Origin: Heterocephalus glaber
Taxonomy: Eukaryota; Chordata; Mammalia; Rodentia; Bathyergidae
DNA: 64,000 bases
Direction of reading: 5' to 3'
Assembly: GCF_000247695.1 (NCBI RefSeq)
Contig: NW_004624734.1
Location: forward strand, 10,300,658 to 10,364,657
Below the pieces are notes generated by a model, which worked only from the letters and a program-made list of their open reading frames with translations, had not been told where the DNA came from and made no database searches. The position numbers were made by a program, and so were the translations under genes. Below, in pieces: positions 23,801 through 35,800 of this stretch (the first letter of the stretch is position 1; every line of letters begins with the position of its first letter).

Positions 23801-26800
23801 GGCAGAAAGTAAATGTACAAAGCTGGACAGGGCCCAGGGAGCAGTATGTCCAACCCTCCTGTTTTATGGAGGATAAAACTGAGGCTCAGGCTTGGAGTGG
23901 AAAAGATAGTGAAGTTGGGCAGAAAATGGGTGGACAGGAGGTGTCTGGGTGCCTAGGACTATGCCTTTCTGTGGTGCCCCACTTCTAAACTCTGGGAGTG
24001 GCCACGTGGCCTGTGGTACATTATCACCCCTCTCCCTCAGCCCTGTTTGTGGGACAGAAAACAGAAAGTCAAGAAAGCAACCCACGAAACAGGCTGGGGC
24101 CACCCCCTTTTCTCAGAGGTAGGTCCTGGGGTTAGATTGCTATTGATGAAATGGCACTTTGTGGAGAGGAACAGAGGCGACTGTGGTCCTAGTGTGAGAG
24201 GTCGGGAGGCTTGGCTTCCTCCCTCCCAGGGTGGGGCTGCACCTCTGCTCAGCTCTGGCCAGCTTGAGGCTGTACCCACGAGGCCTGGCACTGATGCTCA
24301 GTGGGCACCACGGCTGCTGGGTGCCTCTGACTGGGACCTCAGTCCGGACGACGAGGCTGCTGCCCTGTCGTGGGACCTCCCAGTAAGAGCTCTTGTCCTT
24401 GCCAGGCCTAGCTCCCTGCCTAGGAGTCCAGCTTCTCAAGGCTGTGGCCTTCCTTGCATGCAGCCTGTCCCAGGCCCTGATGTTTGCCTGAAGCCAGCCC
24501 AGGAGCAGGGAGTAGGTGAGGGCTCCTGGCCAAACCAGGCTGCCTTGGCAATGTGACCATCTGGCAGGTGTGGTGAAGAAACTGAGAAGTCAGAATCATC
24601 TGGACCCAGAGTACACAACAAGCTCTGCCTGTCAGTGCTGCGCCATCTGAGGCATGTCACTTAATCTCTCTGAACCCTTTAACGGATGGGTACTTTAATA
24701 ATAACAATAGTGATGATGATGACAAATACAGCTATAGATAATTTTATGGAGCCCTTATGGCTGTGAACACTTCTTCCCAAATAACTGATGATTATATTTT
24801 TGAGCACTTACTATGTGTCAGGCACTGCTTTAGGTTTTTCTAATTTACCTCCTTTCGCTAAGTATTTAAACTTGTTTATTGTTCATAACAGTCCAGCAAG
24901 GTGCAGTTGCTGTGCTGATTACATAGTTTGGTAATTCAGAGCTGCTTTTGCGCATGAAATGGGGTCTTACACCTTGGTGCAATTAGTACACAGTAGGCCA
25001 TCAAGACACCATGGCTGTCGGCACACTGAGCCCCACAGTAAAGACAGCCCTGTCCCTGCTGCACCAAATGCAGGGGAGCTCTGGGTCACCAGGTCACAGT
25101 GCTCTGACCTGAGTCAGTGTTCAGTGCCAGTTTGATGTGGGTGAACTTGACTTTCACATGGGAAGTAGCCAGCCACAGAAGGCTCTGCCTGTAACACATT
25201 TGTATGTGTGCATGTGTGGGTATGTGTGGGGGAAAAAGAATGAAGTCAGAAGTGAGGCCTAAACTGCAAGTATGTATTTTCTGTTGGCCCCAAAAGAAAT
25301 GCTAAGATCCTGGTTCTCCCCCATAAAATCACCTGGGCAGCATTTAGAAACCCTGAAGCCAGGGCACAGGCCAATTACACCAGCATCCCTGAGGGGGGCA
25401 CAGGCACCAGGGTTCTTGCAATCCAGGGTTTCTGTGTGCACCAAGGTTGGGGACCACCACTTTGGGGGCTGTCCCTGGGCATCTAGTTTTGTCTAATTCA
25501 CATAATTTCTTAATAAACCTGTCTTTGATGTTGATCTTTAATTTCACAAAGTGCATTTGCCAAACAAAAAATGAAAAACAGGAAAAAGTGCATTTTGGAG
25601 ATGATTAAGATGTTGGGATCTTAGGGATCCTCTCAGCTGTGCCTGAATGTCACACCCTCCTCTAAGTGTGCTGAAAAGCAGGTGCCTCTGGCAAACAGCC
25701 CCGGCCTGGTGCGGCACTGCAGGCCAGGATGAGGGGCAGCAAGGTGTTGGGCAGGTGGCTGAATGTGGGATGCCACGAGGCGTCATCAAGTCCCTGAGCA
25801 GACTATGGTGGCAGTGTGAGCAGGCTCTGAGGCATATAAGCCCAGGCTAGCCTGAGTGAGAAGCCAGGGCCAGCTGGCCACGGGCCCTGTCAGAGGCAAA
25901 AGCTGCCGGGAAGGTGCCCTTAACCCCTTCTCGGGCAGTCCTTGGAAAGCTGGTGGTGTGGGGTGGCCTGGGGCTCCAGGGGCCTGTGCTGCCTCCTGGG
26001 GCCTTCACTTCCTTCTCTGTGATGTCACTTTCCTCTATTCCCTGCTCTGCCTTAGTGAAAATGGCAAACACTCCTCAATCTGTCTTTCTCTTCCTTCTCC
26101 CCGCCTGGAAGATGAGGATGTTCCCCAGTGTGTCATTCAGGGCACATGAGATGGGATTTTAGGTGGAAAAGTTATTTATTAATTGTAAAATGATCATTTT
26201 AACACCACACTAATGTGATGAGTGCTTCCTTTGTAAAATGTATTAATTTTAAATTTAAAAATTTCATTTAAAGGAAACTACTAAGCAAGGAGTATTTTCC
26301 TGTGCTCAGGAAGAAAGGCTGTGAAAGGACCACAGTTTAGGAAGCGATGATCCAGTGGGAAGTGTCCGATTGCTAGGCTTTAAGCCCTGGCCCTGGGTGG
26401 CTCACTATGGGGCAAGTCTCCTGACTACCTGGTCTCAGTCTCCTGATCTGTAAAATGGGAAGGAAGGTCGAGCTGCCCCCACAGCGCAGTGGTGAGGCCC
26501 ACCTGAGAAACATCTTGGAAATTACCCAGCCCCATTTGTCTCTAAGGGCAGCTGGAGTTCCCCCTCCTGGAGTCTTTCCCCACCCACAGTGTTGCTGATA
26601 AATATCTAATAGCAGGCTCTCAGGTGGAGTGGGGGTGAAGGGAAGTGGTCACAGGAACTGATCTGTAGCATTTGCCAATTTCTGGGGTGTAAAAACTCCC
26701 ACATGGCTGAGGTTAAGGTATCAAGACGAGGTCAGTGAACAAAGAGCTAGGAAGAGAAGCCCACAGTGGGCTCCCATGAGAGCTGCTCCACAGTAAGCCG

Positions 26801-29800
26801 GCTGCCAGCCCATAATAGCCTCTCTCTGCTGGGACCACCTTGGAGTTTAGTTGTGCATGTGCTTCCATTATGGCACCATGTGAGTGTGTGTATGTGTATG
26901 TGAGTGTGTGTGCATGTGAGTGTGCGCATGTGCATCTTCCCTCCTACCAGGTTGGCTGTTTGAGGACTTAAGCTCCTCCCATCTGGCCCTTAGTTCCCAG
27001 CACATAGAAAGTGCTCAGTGACCACTAACTTCAGCATCAGTACTGTTCCTATTGTAGTAGGCATTGCCTGTATGCTTCCTGATTGCCTGGGAGGTTATCT
27101 TTGCATTCTCCTAGAAATATCCACTAATTCAGATTCATATCTGTCCCCCTGAGTGAAATCCTGTAAATGTGACATTTGGAGCAAGTGAGTTCCTGGCACC
27201 CATATGCAGTGTGACCTTGGGGAAATCACTTGACTTCTCTGTGTCTTAAGGTAGAGATAATAGTAGTATGCACCTCACTGAGCTGTTGAAAATATTAACC
27301 AAGCTTATAATGTAAAGTGCTGGTAAGAGGTACAGCCCTGTGAGCTCTTCTCATTGTGGCAGCTGTGACAGGCATTTGCTGCCACTTGCTAATAGCTGGA
27401 AGAGCTTTCTCCTTCCTATGAAGGGCACCTTCCATGCTGGCCCTCCTGGGGACAGTCGTAGAAGCAGGTGCTCTGCCCACCCCCTGTCCCGCCCCGCTCC
27501 CCATGTGACCCCAGGGAGCAGCACACTGTGGGGTGGGGTGCCTGTTGACCTGTAGTTGCCCTTCTTGGAGGCGATGTGCAGGGGCAGCAAGCCGTCCTTG
27601 TTGGCCTTATTGGCATCTGCACCCTGTGACAGCAGGAATGCCACCACCTCCTCGTGGTCGTTCTTGCAGGCTTCATAGAGGGCAGACGCGCTGTCACTGG
27701 CCTGCGTGTTGATGTCAGCACCTGGTGATGGAGAAGCAGCCCCACAGGTGATTGGGAGGTCCCTGCCTTACTGTAGCACCTACTATGTGCTAGGCACTAC
27801 TGTGCTAACGTATGATGCAAGAGCTCTTTCACGAGGACCCCTAGCAAGAACGAGTCTGCCTAGGGCCATCCTCAGCTCCTTGGGCAGCTGCCAGAGCAGG
27901 GCCTAGTGGCCTGCAGCAAGGCCTCTCAGGGGCAGGGAGTAGCTGCAATGATGCCGGCATTTACTGAACATGGTCATGGTAGGCAGTCTGATGGCGGAGG
28001 GCATGGTGGGCAGCCTGAAAGCAGGGGTCATCCTTGCAGCCCTCAACTCTTTTTTTTTTTTTTCATTGGGAATTGTACCTTTACATAATGCATCTTGGTT
28101 CTTATTTTTTCCCCATTCCTAGCCCTCCCTTCACGCCCTCCACCCTTCCCTATTTACAAAGACTTTATTTCCATTTTTTCCATTTCTCATCATTTTTCCT
28201 TTCCCTTCTTTCCTTTCCCCTGCCCCTCCCACTACCCCTACCCCTTTGGACCTTTTCTTCCTAGTTTACATTATCGATTATTCATTCTAATCGTTGGTAC
28301 ATTTTAGGTATACAATATAATGACATTCATCATTGGAAATTTGCACCTTTACATAGTCTCTCTTGGTTCTTATTTTTCACCCTTGCCCAGCCCTCCCTTC
28401 AACCCCTCCATTCCTCCCTATTTATAAAGATTTTGTTCCTATTTTTCCATTTTCTCATATTAATCCCATTCCCTTCTATCCTTTCCCCTAGCCCTCCCAC
28501 TTCCTTCCCCTTTGCCCCTTTTCTTCCTATTTCACGTGACCTATTATACATTTAGTCCTTATTTACACTTTCAGTTTCTCACACCAGAGAAACTATTCGG
28601 TATTTACACAAGTGTGTCCTATTTATTTCACTTAAGAGTATGGCCTCAATGTGCATCCACTTAGCTATAAATGTCTCTAATTTCTCATTTGTTATGGCTG
28701 AGTAGTACTCCATTTTATAAAAAAAGACCACACTTTCTTTATCCAGTCTCCAGTTGATGGGCATTTGGGCTGTTTCCAAGTTTTAGCTATTACAAACTGT
28801 GCTGCTATGAACATGGGTGCACATATACCACTGTGGTATGATTCTTTTAATTCTTTGGGGAAGATCCCCAGCAGGGGAATAGCGGGGTCAAATGGGACTT
28901 CCAGTCCTAGTTCTTTGAGGTATCTCCATACTGATTTCCACAGTGCTTGCACCAGTCTACACTCCCACCAGCAGTGGAGCAGGGTTCCTCTTTCCCCACA
29001 GCCCCGCCAGCATTTGTTACTGGTTGATTTCATGATAGCAGCCATTCTTTCTGGAGTGAGGTGGAATCTCAGCGTTGTTGTCATTTGCATGCAGCCCTCA
29101 CTCTTTACAAGTGGACCTCAGAGGTCTCTGCCTGAAACAGACTTCACAGCCCCGGCAGAGCAGAGCCCAGGGTATCCCATAAAGGAAAACCTACATAATT
29201 TTACTAATTGAAATCTGTTATTTTCTGCAAGAAATAAGAGGAAAATTACTTCCTGTCTCCTCCACAGAAACCAAGAAATCGCTGGTCCACGCTAGGAGGA
29301 GGAAGCATCCAGCCTGGTGACAATCTACCATCAGCTCAACTTTCTCCCTGGCCTGCATCTTGAATGGTGAGGACAGAACTGCCTTTCACTTGATTTCCTG
29401 AATAAAGAGGAGTCAGCTGGGAGTGGCTGATCACATGCCCATCATCCTAGCACTCTGGGAGGCTGAAGCAGGAGGGCTGAAGTTCAAGGCCAGCCTGGGT
29501 GACTTAATCAATTGATGAAACCTTGCCTCAAGGTTAAACATTTTTAAAAAGGGCAGGCATGTAGCTCAATGTGAAGGCCCTGAGTTCAAGCTCAAGTACT
29601 GAAATAAAAGTAGAAGCAGAAGCAGAAGAAGGAAGAGGAGGAGGAGGAGAGGAAGAAGAAGAAGAAGAGGAAGGATCACATTCCTTCTGGGTTCCAGAAG
29701 GGGCTAGAGCTGCTATCAGTGAGGCTTCTGCTGGCCACAGCTCATTTCTCTGAACATTCCCCTACCTCGGGCTTAAAGCTACCATCCTGGTAACTTTATT

Positions 29801-32800
29801 TTCAATGCCAGTGGACCAGTTTCTGCTATAGTGGGAAGAGCACAGGCTCTGGTGAAAGCCAAGAACCAGCTGAAATTTCTTTTTCATGGCTTCCAAGCCC
29901 AGTGGCCTCAGGCAGCCTTCAGGCAGCCTTTAGGAGCCTCAGTTTACCGTCCGTTGACCAGGAATAGTAAGTAGTCCCCACCGCTCAGGAGTAAATAAGA
30001 TAATGCGAGCCAGCCTCTTGACAGTCCTGGCACAGCGACAACAGTACTCAGCAAAAGACAGCTGTGCAAAACAAAAGGTCCAGGGTGGAGGTCAAGTCTG
30101 CCCTTCCCACACAGGGAGAGCCAATGGGCTGCTCCATCTCGCTGTCGGACCTCAAAATCAGTCTCCCTGGAAGGCCTGGGCCCTGCCAGCAAAGCTGCCT
30201 GCTCACACAAAGAAAATATTTGTATTGAAAGATGGCCTAGCCCACAAGGGGAACGGCCCCTGACTTGGTGTCGGCAGGAGCCCTGGGTAGAGCTCGGCTT
30301 CACCTGCTGAGCGCCCTGCCCTTTGCTCAGCCTGCTGGCCTGGGCTCCCAGGGCCCTGCCTCGTCCCTTTGTTCTCCTGTGGTTGCTCTAACATTGTCCC
30401 AGGCTGCAGGGAAGTGGCTCGAGTCTGTTTTCCAACTGCTCAGGCACGTGCTGAATGTGTGGACCTGATCTGGATGCCAGCCCAGTGCAAGCAGCATGAG
30501 GTTTGGGGGGCAGCTGGACATGGGTCAGAACCCAGGCTCTGACTGTGACCTGTCATTCAAGCACTGCAAACCTAGGTCCTCAGGTATGAAACGGGATAGG
30601 CACACTGTCCAGGTCATGTGGCTTTGGGGGAAACTCCAGGGACTTAAAGAAAGTGTGTTCATGCTTAGCAGTATTGCTAACAGCGAGTCCTCCACAAATT
30701 ACTCCAGATCAGGCCCAAGGTCTGCACGACCTCTGAACTCTCTTGCTGGAGAGGGAGGGTTCCTTCCTGTGCAGAGGGACAAGAAATCAAAGTGTTCTGG
30801 GGGAGATCAGAATGCAATGTTCCTTAACCAGAAGGACAGGATGGTCTGCCATGGCCTCAGGGTCTTATGCTACTGGGACATTGTCATGCAGGAAAGATTG
30901 TTTTAGTTTCTCCCATTAAGACTTTTCACAAGCAAAGAAGGCACAGACTTGGGTTCAGATCCCAGCTCTGCTTCTTCTTGGCTATGTAAACTCAGACAAA
31001 TCACTTTCCCATCCTGGTCCCCGTCACATCACCTGCAAAACAAAAGTGCTCTAAATGTGGTCCGAGGTTCCTTTCTAACCTTTGAGTGTGACACAGTGGA
31101 AAGAGAAGTGGTTGGGGTGTCAGGAGTCCAACAGTCTAGCTAGTTCCACAAATAATTTTGCTACATGACTATAGCTAAGTTGCTCCCCTTTGGTGGGTCT
31201 CAGATTCGTCCTTTGCAAAGTGAGATATTGGGCTGGAGTGGAGGTGGCAAATGTGTGGCACCGGGCCCACATCCCCTGTTTGTGCCTGGCTGCAGTGACC
31301 ACTAGGGAATCCCACCGAGGGCACCACGGAGCTGAGACAGGCTCAGCATCCCTCCCAACATGGCACTGCCGCAGACACGGTCCCTGGTGCAGAGCACGAC
31401 CACACCACGCCTACACTTGCCCTCCCTTCCAGCACTGCCCCTGGGGGACCCCATAACCCAGGAACCCTCAGCCACTCACCGTGCTTGGCCAGGAACCTGA
31501 GGGCTTCCAGCTGCCCACTCTGGGCGGCCACAAACAAGGGCGTGATGCCGTAGGCGTTCTTGGCCTCCACCTTAGCTCCGCCGCTCACCAGGATCTCCAT
31601 GCCCTCCACATCATTTCGAGACACGGACTCGTGCAGTGCTGTCCAGCCCCTGTTGCAGCGGTGGTTGGTGTCCGCGTGGTGCTGCACTAGCAGCCTCACC
31701 GCCTCCGTGTTCTTGCGCTCACAGGCTGTGCCAGGGACAAGTCGGTCAGTGGGGCCGTGGGGAGACCTTGCCAGCCAAGACCATTCACTCATTCATTCAT
31801 CAGCCATTCATTAAACAAGTATCAGCACAGTCTGTGCTAGGTTCTTGCTCTTGCCAGGAGCCTAAGCTAACTGATTAGAAGGAATGCTAACATCGGCACA
31901 TATTTAGCATTGCTTCCGAGTCACGAGTCGAGGCACTTTGCACAATTCACCAGTTTATCTTTGATCCTTAAGGACTGTAGCGTTATCATCCCCCTCCACG
32001 CATGAGGAAGGTGAAGTACAGAGAAGTAGGTGACTTGCCCAAAGTGAAGAACTGGAATTCAAACCCCTGGAGTCAAGAGCCAGAGTCCCCGCCCCCTTGA
32101 ATGTTCCACGATGTCCCTAACACATTTCCTTTTCGAATGTTGCCTACTTCAGTTCTCCACATCATCATGGCTGGGAGAATCTTGCTAGATATTCCTATTC
32201 ATATTCCTGTTTAAAGCCCCAACCTCATCCTCAAAGGCTGCTTGTTTAGCTTGGGGTAGAATTTTACCTTCCGAGTTCAGCTCATCTTTCTCAATCTGTT
32301 CACTCGTTCTTCTTACACCTCCTCTTGTCTCTGGACCCCAAACCCTCCCTGGGCTCTGGCCAAGTCTCCCCAGGGAGCTGCAGGTGGTGTTGAAGTCACC
32401 TGGGCACCTGCCCCGGGAGGCTCTCCGTGCCAGTGTTGGGGGAGGGAACGGGGAGAGGGGCTGCCAATGCAGTGTGTCAAGTAGGACCAAGGCCTCAGCT
32501 CTCTCCTCTCCATGCCTTGGTTTTCTTACCATAAAATAGGTGATCAGTGGATGAGCAAGAGAGGATGTTGGGAAAAGGACTGAGGAAGAGCAGGTGGGTA
32601 AGCAAGCCTGGAGCTGAGAAGCAGGACTGAACTCCTGCCTGTGACATGCCGGCTTCCTGGGATAGCTGAGGCTCCAGGTCATAGCTCCAGTCACCTGCTC
32701 CCAGTTCCCACTGCTCATAGACATTCCAAGTGAGCCCAGGTCCACACTTTGCTGGCAGCTCACTTTGTGTCTCTGAGCCTGAGAGCCACATTTATAAAAT

Positions 32801-35800
32801 GGGGGTAAGAGCAGTGCCTGTCTCCTCTGCCCACCTCGCAGGGAGATGTGTGTAAGGGCCCCAGAAAACACCAGTGCCTGGCTCATAGTAAGCTCTCCAT
32901 AAATGGCAGCTATGGTGCTCATTCAGACTTGGACCCTGGGCCATTGGAAGGCAGCCAGCGAATGTCTGTGGATGATGCCCTGAGTAAGTCCAGAGGTTTT
33001 ATTCTGTTAAATGAACATCCCAGAGGTACACACCCTCACTTCTACCTCTTCACCTTTGCCCGTGCTGTTCCCTGGCCTGGCCAGCTGGCATATTTCTCCT
33101 GCTGGTGTTCACTCAGGCATTTCTTCTGTGGAGACTGCTCCCCTTCTCAGGCCCTCCTCTCCCACACCCCCACAGTGCCTCCTGCCAAGCTCTTCCTTGC
33201 TGTTATCTGTACCAGGGTCCTAGGAAAGTGCAGCCAAAGACTGCATCCTTTCACCTTTGAGCCCTTGGTGCTCCTCAGGGTGCCTGGCCAGGGTGGGCTG
33301 GGGAGCACTTGGAAACAAAGTGTCAGGGCTCCGCCTTCAAAGAAGACCACTCGGAGGCCATGCACATTGCCCACCGGCCTAGCTTCTGGACTCCTCCTAG
33401 GAGAAGCCACGTGGGCAGGGACTCACCTTTGTAGAGTGGTGTCTCCCGGGACTTGTTGGAGATGTCAGGCTCGGCCCCGGCCTGGAGCAGCGAGAGGAGG
33501 CAATCCAGGTGCTCCCTGCATGTCGCCAGGTACAGGGCTGTCTCCTCCTGCAGGGTGCGCTGGTCGATGGCCCCTGGGTACGCTGGGGGACACACCGGGA
33601 AATGCATGAAGAAGAAAGGGACCCACATCACCTCACAGGGGAGTCCCAGTTTCTTTCCAATTCCAAAGCTGGGCACGTATGACCTCCTCTGAAGGTTACC
33701 AACCACGGACTGCCTTCACCTTGCCCTTTCCTAGCACTGGTTCAGCTTCCGGGTCATAGAAGTACAGTTCAGACACCGCCACTCCTCTGGAAGCCTTCCC
33801 CGACAGCCCACTCCCACCCCTTCTCTGTCCCGGTTGCCTGTCCTCTTGTACTCCACCGGCTACTGTGGAAACTCCACTGCTCCTGCAGCTATTTCTTGGA
33901 GTGTGTGGGGCTTTGTGGGGCCTGGGCTTCATCAAGGCCTCGTGACACCTGACTGCAGGTGTTACTCACATGAATCCAGCTCACAGCAAAGAGGGGGCTC
34001 AGTGAGGCAGTGTGACTGGCCCAGGGTCCCACAGCTGGTGGGAGACAGACAGCCTTGGCAGGGCTCGGGTGCAGCTGCAGTATTTGCCACACTGAATCAG
34101 CCCCTGGAACATTCTGGAACATGCTGGCAGTGGTTATCCCAGGAGTAATCCCTGCTTCATTCCTTTTCTAGGAATCAGGCTCTCTCTCATCCTGAGAGGC
34201 CTGGAAAGATGGCAGCAGGGGGTGTGGTTCAGGGTGAGGTGGGGACAAGTCACTTTCCTTCTCCCAACTTAGTGACTGCAACTGTCCAGTGGAGGTGGTA
34301 ACCTTCCTTGTTCCTCTCCAGGCCCTTTCCCACTGCTGGCCTCACCTTGCTGCAGGACCTTCAGGCAGCCCAGCTGGCCGTAGTAGGCAGCCTCATGGAG
34401 CGGCAGCCAGCCCTCCTTGTTGGGCTCTCCCAGATTCTTCCCGTCCTTGATCATGGCCTTCAAGGCCTCTTCATTGCCTTCCTTGATGGCCTTTAGCACA
34501 GGGTCCATGGGCCTGTGAAAGCAAGACACAGCAAGGTCTCGGGTGCAGGCAGAGGCAAAGCCAGATGGCCTGTCTCCAGAGGGCAAGCAGGGTCTGCTGG
34601 TGGCCAGGACGGAGGGCCACTGTGGGGTCCCCCAGTCCTCGTTGTTCCGTAAGCTGGTTCCAAGACCAGTGCTCAGCCCCTGCACCCCAGTAGCTGCAGG
34701 AGGAATGGGCAACCCCTCCATCCCTGGGGTTTCCATGGCTGCAGCTAATGCCATGCCATGACCGCATCTACCAAAAGGATGTGGGCACAGGCAGTAGCCT
34801 GTGGAGGGATGGATAACACCCTCAGGGAGAGCCCTGCACTAATTAAATGCCTTCCCTGAGCACAGCACCAAGCCCAACTACCTGCAGGGCCGCCTGGGTG
34901 GGCAGGGCATACACCCCTCGGAGTGTTCCCTCGCGTTTATCCCACCTCCTTGCTCCAATCCCTAGCCCCACCCTGAGCACATCTAGCTGCTGGAAAATGG
35001 AAAGACTCAGTGGCTTAATAAATCTGAAGCCATTACAGTTGAAATCTTATAAGGCGAAGGATATCTTTCTTGGGTAACTCAGTCACTTTGCTCACTCGTT
35101 CATTCATTCACTAAGTACTCATTCATTCACTGAGCTTCCTCCCCCATCACTGGACAGACTCGGAGGTCTGTGGCTGCTGTGACTTCCCAATCCACTTCTG
35201 GGGAGGGTTCTGCATAAGTAGCCCCCATTCCTCACGCACAGGGTCCCTCCATGGCAAGGCTAGGATGGGTTCTGAGGGTCCCCAGGACCAGCCCCTCTAC
35301 CCTCCCAGCTGCTTCCTCCAGGGCGCAGCAATTCCTCTCAACTCTCAGCCTCCCAGGTTATTAATAGCAACAGGGTACAGAAGCCAGCGAAGCTACAGAC
35401 CAGCAAGGATGATGGGAAACTGACCAGTTAAGTCCTGAAAGGCCCATCAACACCATCACTGGCACTAAGTTCCACTTAGGAGCGCTCATAGCAGCCCCTG
35501 TTGGCCTCGGAAATTCCCGCTGGGTTTGGGTCCTCTTTCCTGGGAGGTCTCAGTGAAGCCTCACTGATGTGGATGGGAAGGGGCTGTCTGGTCTGGTGGC
35601 CTTTCGTGTCATGAGAAGGATGTGGGGGCCCACTGACAGAGTGAGTCTCTCTAGCTGTGGTGCATGGGGGACCGGACCTAGGACCAGACCACACACTGGC
35701 GGCTCCTGCGTGAGCTCAAAGTCTCCGCCCCAAGGGTGGGCAGGCTGCTGCAGAAGTCAGGCTACCAGACACTGCAAGCCAGATGGGGACCCCGGGGGCC

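Larger units (their letters stand above)
21874..27549 (-). other. ASB2: ASB2 intron 6
   Basis: About 5.7 kb. Repeats seen: MIR (-) 22780-22900; MIR (+) 24560-24720 with a further old fragment to about 24900; hAT MER5A-like (+) 25300-25465; an AT-rich stretch 26155-26290; MIR (+) 26385-26500; a TG-rich tract 26880-26935; MIR (+) 27180-27310. No coding exon was recognised. Confidence 0.7.
27722..31479 (-). other. ASB2: ASB2 intron 5
   Basis: About 3.8 kb. It holds a 5'-truncated L1 (28050-29090), a B1-ID SINE, a GAA microsatellite, and MIR fragments in + orientation at about 29835-30050, 30500-30600, 30945-31080 and 31110-31250. Confidence 0.8.

Noticed and set aside
28692..29090. 132-codon minus frame with clear protein similarity
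   Set aside because: The similarity is to LINE-1 ORF2. It is a broken transposon remnant, not a host gene.
32185..32922. 245-codon minus-strand frame in ASB2 intron 4
   Set aside because: Its start lies in a MIR element and it matches no ASB2 exon. The exon 4 to exon 5 frame is complete without it.
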